A stretch of 52,819 nt of DNA from Achromobacter denitrificans NBRC 15125 (lineage in GTDB: Bacteria > Pseudomonadota > Gammaproteobacteria > Burkholderiales > Burkholderiaceae_B), in assembly GCF_001571365.1 (NCBI RefSeq), contig NZ_BCTQ01000042.1, forward strand, positions 1 through 52,819, given 5' to 3'. Made by a program: the position numbers and the translations under genes. Position 1 is the stretch's first letter, and every line of letters begins with the position of its first letter. A model generated the notes under the pieces. The model searched no databases, had not been told where the DNA came from, and saw only the letters and a list, made by a program, of their open reading frames with translations. This document shows positions 18,362 through 26,476 of this stretch, one piece after another.

Positions 18362-19174
18362 CTAGACGAGCAGCATGCTCAGCATCACCAGCGCCAGCAG
18401 CAGCACGTAGACGCGGGCATGCAGGCGGTCGGGGATGCGCGGGATCAGCGGCGCGGCCAGCCGGATGCCCGCGAGCGAGCCCAGCGCCAGCGCCGCGAAG
18501 GCCAGCAGGTCCACGTAGCCGACGATCCAGGGCGCGAGCGCCTCGGGCAGGCCGCGGGCCGCCGCCATGTAGGCCAGCGTCCCCACCACGGCGACCGGCA
18601 GCGTCAGCGGATTGGCCATCGCCGCCGCCTTGGCCATGGGCAGGCCCCGGCGCCGCAGGAGCGGGACCGTCATGACGCTGCCGCCCACGCCCAGGAAGGC
18701 CGCGACGACGCCGATGGCCACGCCGCCGCCCACCAGCACGCCCGGGCCCAGCGGGCGCGGATCGGCCCCGCCTTGCGCCAGGAAACCCTGGCGCAGCAGG
18801 CAGTCCAGGATGGTCAGGCCGAGATAGGCGATGAAGGCGTCGCGCACCAGCCCGCCGCTGGCCTGGGTGGCGGCCAGCGCGCCCAGCAGCGAACCCGCCG
18901 CGATGAAGCCCGCCAGCGGCCAGACGTAGGCTCGCACGATGTTGCCCGCGCGCTGGTGCTTGCGCGTGGCCGCGGCCGAATTGACGATCATGACGCAGGT
19001 GGAGGTGGCCACGGCGATATGCATGGCCGCTTGCCCGATGGCGTCCTGCGTGCCGTGGGTGGCGGTCAGCACGCCGTACAGCACGGGCACCACGACGAAG
19101 CCGCCGCCGAAGCCGAACAGCACCGTCGTCACGCCGCTGAGACAACCGAAAAAAGCCAGAACCAGATAAACCAT
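18362..19174 (-). CDS. TSUP (TauE/SafE) family membrane transporter
   Basis: A 270-residue inner-membrane protein with about eight helices in two homologous halves: GVTTVLFGFGGGFVVVPVLY near residue 16 and GVVAAFLGVGGSVMTVPLLRRRG near 155, the repeated glycine motifs of the TauE/SafE anion-exporter family. The start ATG at 19174 follows GGAAGGA. It is divergent from an AraC-family regulator, which probably controls it. The transported anion (sulfite, sulfonate or organic acid) cannot be told from the sequence. Confidence 0.9.
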   Translation of the reverse strand: MVYLVLAFFGCLSGVTTVLFGFGGGFVVVPVLYGVLTATHGTQDAIGQAAMHIAVATSTCVMIVNSAAATRKHQRAGNIVRAYVWPLAGFIAAGSLLGALAATQASGGLVRDAFIAYLGLTILDCLLRQGFLAQGGADPRPLGPGVLVGGGVAIGVVAAFLGVGGSVMTVPLLRRRGLPMAKAAAMANPLTLPVAVVGTLAYMAAARGLPEALAPWIVGYVDLLAFAALALGSLAGIRLAAPLIPRIPDRLHARVYVLLLALVMLSMLLV

Positions 19175-19297
19175 GCCGCCCGTCCTTCCAGGGAAAGCGT
19201 CACGATACGGCCGCGGGGCTTGGCTCGCTTTCGAGGATCGGACAATAATGTTCGCATTTCGGCCACAGATCCGCCGCCCGCCCGCGGCGCCCACGCC

Positions 19298-20065
19298 ATG
19301 CGCAATGCCCACATCGACCGCTACGACCGCCTGGACCGCCCCGTCGTGGCCATCGGCAACGACTATCTGCCCGGCCAGCTGCTGCCCGCGCATGAGCATC
19401 GCCGCGCCCAATTGCTGTACGGCGCCACCGGCGTCATGCAGGTGGCCACGCGCGACGGCAACTGGGTGGTGCCGCCGCAGCGCGCCGTGTGGATTCCGGC
19501 AGGCGTCTCGCACGAGGTCCGCATGCTGGATGTCAGCACGCGCAGCGTCTATATCGAGCCGGGCGCGGCGCGCGCGGGCAGGCTGGCCTGCGAGGTGGTC
19601 GAGGTGTCGCCGCTGCTGCGCCAGCTTCTGATGGACGCGGTGGACATGCCCGCCGATTACGACCCGGCCGGGCGCGACGGGGCGTTGGCGGCCTTGCTGC
19701 TGCACGAGGTCGAGCGCGCGCCGGTTCTGCCCCTGCACATACCGCTGCCGGCGGACGAGCGCCTGGCCGCGTTGTGCCGGGCGTTCATCGCCGCGCCCGA
19801 CGCGCGCGCGGCGCCGCAAGCCTGGGCCGGCCGCCTGCACGTCAGTCCGCGCACCTTCAGCCGCCATTTCCGCGAGCAGACCGGCATGGCGTTTTCGGAA
19901 TGGCGCCAGCGCGCCTGCGTGGTCCTGGCCTTGTCGCGGCTGGCCTCCGGGGCGTCCGTCACCGCCATCGCGCTGGATTTCGGCTACCAGGGCCCGGCCG
20001 CGTTCTCCACCATGTTCCGGCGGGTGCTGGGGCGCGCGCCCACCGAATACCTGCGCGCGGGCTAG
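19298..20065 (+). CDS. AraC-family transcriptional regulator with cupin sensor
   Basis: The 255-residue product has an N-terminal AraC-type cupin (LPAHEHRRAQLLYGATGVMQV and VVPPQRAVWIPAGVSHEV) and a C-terminal double helix-turn-helix domain (WAGRLHVSPRTFSRHFREQTGMAFSEWRQR; ASVTAIALDFGYQGPAAFSTMFRRVLGRAPTEYLR). It is divergent from the TSUP transporter gene and is its likely regulator. No good ribosome site lies before the ATG at 19298, so the start is less certain than the gene. Confidence 0.9.
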   Translation: MRNAHIDRYDRLDRPVVAIGNDYLPGQLLPAHEHRRAQLLYGATGVMQVATRDGNWVVPPQRAVWIPAGVSHEVRMLDVSTRSVYIEPGAARAGRLACEVVEVSPLLRQLLMDAVDMPADYDPAGRDGALAALLLHEVERAPVLPLHIPLPADERLAALCRAFIAAPDARAAPQAWAGRLHVSPRTFSRHFREQTGMAFSEWRQRACVVLALSRLASGASVTAIALDFGYQGPAAFSTMFRRVLGRAPTEYLRAG

Positions 20066-20080
20066 GGCCTGTCCCCCTGG

Positions 20081-20725
20081 TCAGGCCGCGTACCAGAGCA
20101 CCGCGAAGAAGTGGCAGACGGTGCCGGCGAGCACGAACAGATGCCAGACGAAGTGGCTGTAGCGCCAGCGGTTGTCGAGCACGAAGAACACCACGCCGCC
20201 GGTGTATGCCAGCCCGCCCGCCACCAGCCACCACAGGCCGCCGGTGGGCACGCGCTCGATTAGCGGATTCACGGCGATCAGCACCAGCCAGCCCATGGCC
20301 AGGTACAGGCCCGTGGAAATGGCGGGACGGTTGAGCCGCTTGCTGGCCTTCAGGCCCACGCCCAGCAGCGCCATGCCCCACACCAGGCCGAACAACGTCC
20401 AGCCCCAGGGGCCGCGCAGCGCGCCCAGCGCGAACGGCGTATAGGTGCCGGCGATCAGGAGGTAGATGGCGGAATGGTCCAGCACGTTGAAGAACTGCTT
20501 GGCGCGGCTGCGGGGCAGGGCGTGATAGATGGTGGACGCCAGGTACAGCAGGCACATGGACGCGGCGAAGACCGCGGCGCCCGCGATGAAGGCGGCGTCG
20601 CCCTGGCGCACCGCCGCGACGATCAGGATGGGGGCCGAGGCCACGGCGGCGGCCGCGCCGACGCCATGGCTGATGGTATTGGCGATCTCTTCGCCTAGGG
20701 TCTGGGGTCTGTCGTCGGGAAACAT
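20081..20725 (-). CDS. Hemolysin III / PAQR-family membrane protein (YqfA type)
   Basis: A 214-residue protein with seven predicted helices. The family signature residues are visible: the ISHGVG histidine in the first segment, the STIYHAL histidine, the FNVLDHSAIYLLIAGTYTP block and the C-terminal SHFVWHLFVLAGTVCHFFAV histidines, which in PAQR relatives bind zinc. The name hemolysin III is historical; the physiological role of bacterial members is unclear. It is convergent with the AraC gene. Confidence 0.92.
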   Translation of the reverse strand: MFPDDRPQTLGEEIANTISHGVGAAAAVASAPILIVAAVRQGDAAFIAGAAVFAASMCLLYLASTIYHALPRSRAKQFFNVLDHSAIYLLIAGTYTPFALGALRGPWGWTLFGLVWGMALLGVGLKASKRLNRPAISTGLYLAMGWLVLIAVNPLIERVPTGGLWWLVAGGLAYTGGVVFFVLDNRWRYSHFVWHLFVLAGTVCHFFAVLWYAA

Positions 20726-20940
20726 GAATGCGTCTTGGTTGGCCGGAAGCTTCCACCTTAGGCGCTTTGCCCTCCCGCCTCAAGGCCGTCGCGGCGGTTT
20801 GCGCGCGCGATGCGCCGCCGATTTGATCTTGTGCAAACCGGGGGCGGTTCGCGGGCGCTTGCGGGCCCGATAAGGGCGTTACGGTGTGATACAGTCTTTG
20901 GCGGTGTCCTGCTCAATGGGTGTACTGGCCGAGGCCTCGA

Positions 20941-22023
20941 ATGGCGCGCAGTTTTACCAGCCTGATTTTCAAAACCGCGAAGAAACTCGGCAGGCTGCAA
21001 CGCGCGGCGCTGCGCGCGGCGGCTCCGCAGGCCGCCAAGCGGCGCAGCGCCACCCGGCGCAAGGCCACCGTCGCCGCCCGGCAGGCGGCCAAGTCCGCCA
21101 AGTCTGCCGCGCCCGCCGCGTCCTCCCTGGGCGACGGCCGCTGGGAAACCGCCCGGCAGTTTTCCGGCAGCCGCGGCCAGCGCCTCGCCTTCTCCCGCTA
21201 TACGCCCGCTTCCGGTCCTCGCGCCGGCATGCCGCTGGTGGTCATGCTGCACGGTTGCCGGCAGACTTCCCAGGCTTTCGCCCGCGGCTCCCGCATGAAC
21301 CAGTGGGCCGACGCCGGCGGCTTCATGGTGCTGTACCCGCAGCAGTCGCTCGCGCGCCAGGTGCAGCGCTGCTGGCGCTGGTTCCAGCCGGACGACGCGC
21401 ATGGCGGCGCGGAGGCGGACCTCATCGCCGAACTGATCCGGGCCGAGTCGGCCCGCTTCCAGCTGGACCCCGAGCGCATCTATGTCGCGGGCCTGTCGGC
21501 GGGCGCCGGCATGGCGGCGCTGGTGGCCTTGCGCCATCCCGCGCTGGTCGCCGCCGTGGCCATGCATTCGGGCCCGGTGGTGGGCGATGCCCACAATGCG
21601 GCCAGCGGCATCGGCATCATGCGCCGCGGCACGCTCAAGCCGCTGTTGCCGCTGCTGGAGCGCGTGTCGGATCCCGCCGTCTTCCGCCTCGGCATGCCCG
21701 CCTTGATCCTGCAGGGCCAGCTCGATCCGGCGGTGGCGCCGCGCAACGCGCGCCAGTTGTTCGATCAATTCCGCGCGCTCAACGCGCTGCCGCCCGAAAG
21801 CACGCCGATCGAGCACGTGCTGGGCCTGGGCACCGAGAAAGCCTATCGCCGCGTGGACATGCTGCGCGGCCAGAACACCGTGCTGCGCCTGTGCGAGATC
21901 ACGCGGCTGGAGCACGCCTGGAGCGGGGGCGACGCGTCGATCCGCTACCATGCGCGCGGCGGGCCCGACGCCTCGGCGCTGATCTGGCGCTTCTTCCAGG
22001 GGCAGCGCCGGTCCGCCGGCTGA
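20941..22023 (+). CDS. PHB-depolymerase-family esterase (LpqC-like) with polycationic N-terminus
   Basis: The 360-residue product is an alpha/beta hydrolase of the LpqC/PHB-depolymerase family: oxyanion region MLHGCRQTSQAFA near residue 103, serine motif GLSAGAGMAAL near 183, ILQGQLDPAVAPRN with the likely acid, and the catalytic histidine in LEHAWSGG. Residues 1-60 are very rich in Lys, Arg and Ala (AAKRRSATRRKATVAARQAAKSAK) and look like a nucleic-acid- or granule-binding tail, not a signal peptide. Secretion is therefore uncertain. ATG at 20941 is preferred over a GTG at 20920. Confidence 0.85.
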   Translation: MARSFTSLIFKTAKKLGRLQRAALRAAAPQAAKRRSATRRKATVAARQAAKSAKSAAPAASSLGDGRWETARQFSGSRGQRLAFSRYTPASGPRAGMPLVVMLHGCRQTSQAFARGSRMNQWADAGGFMVLYPQQSLARQVQRCWRWFQPDDAHGGAEADLIAELIRAESARFQLDPERIYVAGLSAGAGMAALVALRHPALVAAVAMHSGPVVGDAHNAASGIGIMRRGTLKPLLPLLERVSDPAVFRLGMPALILQGQLDPAVAPRNARQLFDQFRALNALPPESTPIEHVLGLGTEKAYRRVDMLRGQNTVLRLCEITRLEHAWSGGDASIRYHARGGPDASALIWRFFQGQRRSAG

Positions 22024-22109
22024 GCGGCGCGCGCGGCGCCGGGAACGGGGTATGCTCGACGGACCGACGCGCCTCGCGCCGGCCCCATGTATCCTAGGGA
22101 ATCATCGTC

Positions 22110-22625
22110 ATGCCCCTGTCCATGCACCAGGCCAGCGCGCCTGTCTTCATCCGCGGCCTCACCGTCCTGTCCACCTTGCTGGAGAAAGCCGCCGCCCACG
22201 CCGCCGCGGCGGGCACCGATCCGGCCGAACTCATCAATGCGCGCCTCGCGCCGGACATGTATCCGCTGTCCGGCCAGGTGCAGCGCGCCAGCGACGCCTC
22301 CAAGTTCGCGGTGCAGCGCCTCTCGCGCGTGGAGGCGCCCCGGTTTCCGGACGAGGAAACCACGTTCGAGCAACTGCAGGAGCGCATCGCCGCGACGATC
22401 GCCTACCTGCGCGACGTGCCGGCGGACAGGCTGGACGGCGCCGAAAGCCGCAAGGTCAGCCTGGCCTTCGGCGACTTCAAGGCGGAGTTCCGCGGCGACG
22501 ACTACCTGCTGACCTTCGCGCTGCCCAACTTCTATTTCCACGTCACGACGGCCTACGGCATCCTGCGGCAGGCCGGCGTGAAGATCGGCAAGCTCGACTT
22601 CCTGGGGCCGTATCCGCAGGCCTAG
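22110..22625 (+). CDS. DUF1993 (DinB-like) protein
   Basis: A 171-residue, mostly helical protein beginning MPLSMHQASAPVFIRGLTVLSTLLEKA and ending LPNFYFHVTTAYGILRQAGVKIGKLDFLG, as in DUF1993. The family is distantly related to DinB-like four-helix bundles, and the FHVTTAYGILR histidine is conserved. No function has been assigned. Its TAG stop overlaps the TAG stop of the convergent VOC gene within CCTAGG. Confidence 0.88.
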   Translation: MPLSMHQASAPVFIRGLTVLSTLLEKAAAHAAAAGTDPAELINARLAPDMYPLSGQVQRASDASKFAVQRLSRVEAPRFPDEETTFEQLQERIAATIAYLRDVPADRLDGAESRKVSLAFGDFKAEFRGDDYLLTFALPNFYFHVTTAYGILRQAGVKIGKLDFLGPYPQA

Positions 22626-23125
22626 GACGGCTTCTTGGACGGGTCGCCGCAGCCTTCCATGTCGCCCATGGTGGCCATGTTGCGCTGGATCTCCTCCGGC
22701 GTCAGGTCCATCTTGTGCGTGGCGATGGACCAGCGGTGCCCGAAGGGATCCACCACCTGGCCGTAGCGGTCGCCCCAGAACATGTCCGCCACGGGCATCG
22801 TCACCTGGGCGCCGGCCGCCACGGCCTGTTTCATGGCGGCGTCCACGTCGTCCACGTACAGGTGCAGCGTGATCGGCGAGCCTTTCAGCGCCTTGGGGCC
22901 GAGGCTGCCCCATTCGGGGAAATCGTCCATCAGCATCAGCACCGAATCGCCGATGCGCACGGCCGCGTGCATGATCTTGCCGTTGGGGCCGGGCAGGCGC
23001 GCCAGCTCCTCGGCGTTGAAGGCTTTCTTGAAAAAGGCGATGGCGTCCGACGCGCCCTCGCACACGATGTGCGGGGTCAGGGTGTGCATGCCTTGTGGGA
23101 TGGTTCGGGTTGCAGGGGTGCCCAT
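22622..23125 (-). CDS. VOC-family (PhnB/glyoxalase-like) protein
   Basis: The 167-residue product has the two beta-alpha-beta-beta-beta modules of the vicinal oxygen chelate superfamily: LTPHIVCEGASDAIAFFKKAFNAEE, then ITLHLYVDDVDAAMKQAVAAGAQV, and DRYGQVVDPFGHRWSIATH. The pattern is PhnB-like. The C-terminus ends in DMEGCGDPSKKPS. The substrate is unknown; enzymes and antibiotic-binding proteins share this fold. It lies downstream of a DUF1428 gene on the same strand, 29 bases away, and the two may be cotranscribed. Confidence 0.88.
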   Translation of the reverse strand: MGTPATRTIPQGMHTLTPHIVCEGASDAIAFFKKAFNAEELARLPGPNGKIMHAAVRIGDSVLMLMDDFPEWGSLGPKALKGSPITLHLYVDDVDAAMKQAVAAGAQVTMPVADMFWGDRYGQVVDPFGHRWSIATHKMDLTPEEIQRNMATMGDMEGCGDPSKKPS

Positions 23126-23154
23126 ATCGAGGCTCCTTGTAGTGTTGACAGGCC

Positions 23155-23511
23155 CTAGTTGCCTACCAGCGTGTTGAATCCCCCGAAGCACATCCGCTTG
23201 AAATCGAAAACGCCTTCGCAGCAGGTGTCCTTCAGGCGGGGATCCGCCATGACCTTGGCGTTGATGCGGTCCCGCTCCGCCTTGCTGGTATACAGGACCC
23301 ACGCGAATATGACGGTTTCTCCCTCGCGCGCGCCCGCCGCCGCGCTGAACGAACCGAAGCCTTCGCCGTCGATGTCGTCGGCCACGGCTTCGCGGTAGTC
23401 CAGCGCGCCGTGTTCCAGCCAGACCGCCTGGGCCTGCCGCGCCATCTTCTGGTAGGTCTCCAGGTTGGCCTTGGGCACGCTCAAGAGGTAACCGTCTATG
23501 TACTTTTCCAT
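23155..23511 (-). CDS. DUF1428 protein
   Basis: The 118-residue product starts MEKYIDGYLLSVPKANLETYQKMA and contains ALDYREAVADDID and RDRINAKVMADPRL, the DUF1428 pattern of a small dimeric ferredoxin-like alpha/beta protein related to EthD/ABM-type folds. Its function is unknown. The start at 23511 follows GGAGTCAACG. DUF1428 and VOC genes often travel together, as here. Confidence 0.9.
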   Translation of the reverse strand: MEKYIDGYLLSVPKANLETYQKMARQAQAVWLEHGALDYREAVADDIDGEGFGSFSAAAGAREGETVIFAWVLYTSKAERDRINAKVMADPRLKDTCCEGVFDFKRMCFGGFNTLVGN

Positions 23512-23637
23512 CGTTGACTCCTTTGGTCCGCGTTGTTCTATTGCGCTTCGGGACACCCGCGAGCCGCCCGCCGCGCAACCCGGATCTGGCTCCGGTGAGT
23601 ATCACTGTATCGGGATCGCGCGCACTTTCAGATAGGC

Positions 23638-23669
23638 GATTGCGACATTATTGAGGGTGGATTGCGACA
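23638..23669. promoter_or_regulatory. Direct repeats before the GlxA-type regulator
   Basis: GATTGCGACA occurs twice, at 23638-23647 and 23660-23669, exactly 22 bases apart (two helical turns). Same-orientation repeats at this spacing are typical AraC-family operators. They lie 25 bases before the regulator start and between it and the divergent DUF1428-VOC pair, so autoregulation and control of that pair are both plausible. Confidence 0.6.
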
Positions 23670-23693
23670 GCCTGCAGGCGTATGCTTTGCGGG

Positions 23694-24662
23694 ATGAAAA
23701 ACATCGCGTTCCTGCTGCCCCAAGGGGCCAACATCGCGTCGCTCGAAACCGCCCGGCACGGCTTCCTGGTCGCCAACGACTACTTGGCCGCGCACGGGCG
23801 CGAACCCAGGTTCAAGGTGCGCACCCTGGCCTTGACGCGCGAGGTCAAGCTCGATGACGGGCGCATCACCGTGCAGGCCGATACGGTGCTGGCCGACGCC
23901 AGCGGCATCGACATCTGCATCGCGCCGCCGCTGCTGGGCTCGGTGTCCGACGCGGTGCTCTCCAACCGCGAACTGATCGAGTGGCTGTCGCGCCATCACC
24001 GCGAGGGCGGCGAGGTCGCCAGCCTGTGCATGGGCGCGGCGCTGCTGGCCGCCGGCGGCATCCTGGACGGGCAGCAGGCCGTCGTGCACTGGGTGGCGCA
24101 GAACCTCTACGCCAGCCTGTTTCCCAGCGTGCAATGGGTCAGCGACCGCGTCGTCATGGCGGACAACGGCATCTACACCAGCGGCGGCGCGTTTTCGGCC
24201 GCCCACCTGGTGCTGCACCTCATCGAGAAGTACACCGACCGCGACACCGCCATCTGGTGCGCCAAGTATTTCCAGCTGGACTGGAGCCGCCAGAGCCAGT
24301 TGCCGTTTTCCGTGTTCATGGGGCAGAAGGCGCATGCCGACGAGGTGGTGCGCGCCGTGCAGGACTACATCGAAGGCCGCTACACGGAAAAGATCACGGT
24401 CGAGGAACTGGCCGGGCGCCACGCCCTGGGCCGGCGCACCCTGGAGCGGCGGTTCCGCCAGGCCACGGGCAACAGCATCGTCGAATACGTGCAGCGCGTG
24501 CGCGTGGAGGCCGCCAAGAAGCGGCTGGAGACCTCGCGCAAGAGCGTGGCGGAAGTCATGTACGAAGTGGGCTACAACGACACCAAGGCCTTCCGCGACA
24601 TCTTCAACAAATACTGCGGCATGTCGCCGGTGGGCTACCGCGAGCGCTATCACTACCAATAG
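23694..24662 (+). CDS. GlxA-family transcriptional regulator (DJ-1/PfpI plus AraC domains)
   Basis: The 322-residue product joins an N-terminal amidotransferase-like DJ-1/PfpI domain (residues 1-180, with VASLCMGAALLAAGGILDGQQAVVHW at the nucleophile-elbow position) to a C-terminal AraC DNA-binding domain (residues 220-320: ITVEELAGRHALGRRTLERRFRQATGNSIVEYVQRVR and SVAEVMYEVGYNDTKAFRDIFNKYCGMSP). Relatives control carnitine, arginine and betaine catabolism. Two 10-bp direct repeats just upstream are its likely sites. I start at ATG 23694; an in-frame start four codons upstream is possible. Confidence 0.9.
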   Translation: MKNIAFLLPQGANIASLETARHGFLVANDYLAAHGREPRFKVRTLALTREVKLDDGRITVQADTVLADASGIDICIAPPLLGSVSDAVLSNRELIEWLSRHHREGGEVASLCMGAALLAAGGILDGQQAVVHWVAQNLYASLFPSVQWVSDRVVMADNGIYTSGGAFSAAHLVLHLIEKYTDRDTAIWCAKYFQLDWSRQSQLPFSVFMGQKAHADEVVRAVQDYIEGRYTEKITVEELAGRHALGRRTLERRFRQATGNSIVEYVQRVRVEAAKKRLETSRKSVAEVMYEVGYNDTKAFRDIFNKYCGMSPVGYRERYHYQ

Positions 24663-24681
24663 CGCGCGGGCCCGCGCCGCT

Positions 24682-25134
24682 TCAGCCCTGGTAGCGGTAC
24701 ACCCGGGTATCGCGCATCATGAAGCCGGCCGATTCGTACAGATGGTGGGCCGAGAGCCGGCCGGGATTGGAGGTCAGGTCCAGCGACCGGACCTTCAACT
24801 CGCGGCTCTTGACGATGGCCGCGTGCGTCAGCGCCATCCCCACCCTCAGCCCGCGCGCCTGCTCGTCCACCACCACGTCCTCGATCCAGGCCCGCAGGCC
24901 CGTGGGGATGCGGAAATGCACCAGCGTCAGCGTGCCGACGATGCGCCGGTCTTCGCCCATGGTGGCGATGAACAGATGGCAGGCGGGCGAGCGGATGATC
25001 TCGTCCAGGGCCTCGCGCGTGAGCGGCGGCGCGGTCCGGGACAACTGCGGCAGCAGGCGCGCGAACGCCGCGACCAGGGTGTCGTCGGCCCGCGTGGCCA
25101 GGACGACTTCGACGTGATTTCCCAAAGGTTTCAC
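24682..25134 (-). CDS. GNAT-family N-acetyltransferase
   Basis: A 150-residue acetyltransferase: AWIEDVVVDEQARGLRVGMALTHAAI covers beta-4 and the acetyl-CoA pyrophosphate loop (RGLRVG in place of the usual R/QxxGxG/A), followed by LDLTSNPGRLSAHHLYESAGFMMRDTRVYRY in motif B. The SN-x-R-x-AH-x-LYES-x-GF pattern is usual for small-molecule or peptide acetyltransferases. It starts at GTG 25134 behind GGGAG. The substrate is unknown. Confidence 0.88.
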   Translation of the reverse strand: MKPLGNHVEVVLATRADDTLVAAFARLLPQLSRTAPPLTREALDEIIRSPACHLFIATMGEDRRIVGTLTLVHFRIPTGLRAWIEDVVVDEQARGLRVGMALTHAAIVKSRELKVRSLDLTSNPGRLSAHHLYESAGFMMRDTRVYRYQG

Positions 25135-25152
25135 CGGGGTCTCCCGCGAAAG

Positions 25153-25707
25153 CTACCTTGACGTTGTAGCCCACACCCGGTCGGGATACCAAGCGGTGAA
25201 TTTCATCGCCGCGGCCAGCGCCGCCACCGTCACCACGATCGCGATGGACTGCGGCAGTTGCGGCCGGTAGACCAGCAGCGCGTCGGTCGCCGCCATGACC
25301 GCGAACGCCAGCGCCCAGGCCATGGCGATCGCATACTTCATGCGCGCGAAGCGGCGGCTCTTCCAGACGTACTCGGGTTGCTTCTCGCGCGCATACTCCA
25401 GCGTGAACGGCCTGCGCAGCGCGATCGACAGCAGCACGATGAACAGCACGCCGGTGTCCACGCGCAGGCGCGTTTCGGCGATCGTCCAGGATTCGGCGTC
25501 GACCATCGGCGCGTAGATCGTCAGCCCGGTGAACAGCGCCAGCGTGCCGGTCTCCATCAGCTTCAGGCGGCGTTCGGGGCTGATCCAGTCGCGCAGTACC
25601 AGCCCCGCGGAGACGAACGCGCCTGCCGCCAATCCTTCCAGCACGCCGACAGCCCTTTCTATGACGACAAACATGATGAAGGGCGCGAACGCCAGCAGGA
25701 TGTTCAT
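25153..25707 (-). CDS. Unknown inner-membrane protein
   Basis: The 184-residue product has about five hydrophobic segments (near residues 2-18, 22-40, 52-67, 86-98 and 122-168, the last long enough for two helices) separated by charged loops such as RDWISPERRLKLME and REKQPEYVWKSRRFARMKY. The overall outline recalls small septation- or VC0807-like membrane proteins, but I cannot assign a family. It ends 18 bases before the GNAT start on the same strand, so cotranscription is possible. The 224 bases upstream to the RidA gene hold nothing I recognise. Confidence 0.75.
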   Translation of the reverse strand: MNILLAFAPFIMFVVIERAVGVLEGLAAGAFVSAGLVLRDWISPERRLKLMETGTLALFTGLTIYAPMVDAESWTIAETRLRVDTGVLFIVLLSIALRRPFTLEYAREKQPEYVWKSRRFARMKYAIAMAWALAFAVMAATDALLVYRPQLPQSIAIVVTVAALAAAMKFTAWYPDRVWATTSR

Positions 25708-25931
25708 CTTGATTCCCCGACCTTGAGCGCGCCCCTGCGCGTTTGACGCGTCGCCCTGAGAATCAAGACGCGAACGTATCTATTTCTGCCTGTCCGCCAG
25801 GGTGCGGGATATCGCGCCATCCGTCCATCGACCGCCTGGACGGGGGCGAAAGGCCGGGGGCGGACTCCGCCGGGCGGCCGACGGGCGCCGCCGCGTCGGC
25901 CGGCCGGCGGGCCGGGATCGGGAAAAAGGCC

Positions 25932-26336
25932 TCAGCCGCCCGCCGCGTCCGGCAGCTTCGCGATCACCTTGATCTCGAACTGGAAGCCGTACAGCCAGGT
26001 CACGCCCACCGCCGTCAGCGTCGGGTGGGGCGCCTCGCCCCAATACGCCGGCACCACCTCCCAGATCGCCTCGAATTGCGATTGCGGATCGACCATGAAG
26101 ACCGTGACGTCCACCACGTCGTCGAAGGTGGCGCCGGCTTCGGCAAGAATGGACTGCAGATGCTCGAACGCAAGCCGGACCTGGGCCCGCAGGTCGGGTT
26201 CGGGCGAGCCGTCCTCCCGGCTGCCCACCTGGCCCGACACGAACAGGAATCCGTTGGACCGGATCGCCGGTGAATAGCGGTTGCGTTCATAAAGCGCCCG
26301 GCGTCCGGGCGGAAAAACGACGTCGCGAGTTGCCAT
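25932..26336 (-). CDS. RidA (YjgF/UK114) family protein without the catalytic arginine
   Basis: The 134-residue product has the Rid fold: YSPAIRSNGFLFVSGQVGSREDG, then QVRLAFEHLQSILAEAGATFDDVVDVTVFM and AYWGEAPHPTLTAVGVTWL. In imine-deaminating RidA the PARS arginine binds the substrate carboxylate; here the aligned segment reads PTLT, with Leu near 107. The protein therefore probably belongs to one of the Rid subfamilies without 2-aminoacrylate deaminase activity. It is divergent from a LysR regulator that may control it. Confidence 0.87.
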   Translation of the reverse strand: MATRDVVFPPGRRALYERNRYSPAIRSNGFLFVSGQVGSREDGSPEPDLRAQVRLAFEHLQSILAEAGATFDDVVDVTVFMVDPQSQFEAIWEVVPAYWGEAPHPTLTAVGVTWLYGFQFEIKVIAKLPDAAGG

Positions 26337-26436
26337 GAGTGTCCTCCATCAAAGGGCCGTTGCGGCCCGGCATCAACGATGAAGTCACTGTAAGCGGGCC
26401 GGCCGGGACCGATAAACGGGCAACTCCACCCATCAC

Positions 26437-26455
26437 TGTTTGTAGAATCCAAACA
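26437..26455. promoter_or_regulatory. Candidate LysR operator between the RidA-like gene and its regulator
   Basis: TGTTTGTAGAATCCAAACA is an inverted repeat with perfect 6-bp arms and a 7-base spacer that fits the LysR T-N11-A rule. It lies 21 bases before the LysR start, where binding would block its transcription, and 100 bases from the RidA-like start. Confidence 0.6.
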
Positions 26456-26476
26456 ATCAGCAGACAGGAGACGGGC

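Noticed and set aside
20066..20087. Bidirectional terminator between the convergent AraC and hemolysin-III genes
   Set aside because: A six-base-pair stem exists (GGCCTG with CAGGCC), but there is no T run on either strand and it overlaps the coding end.
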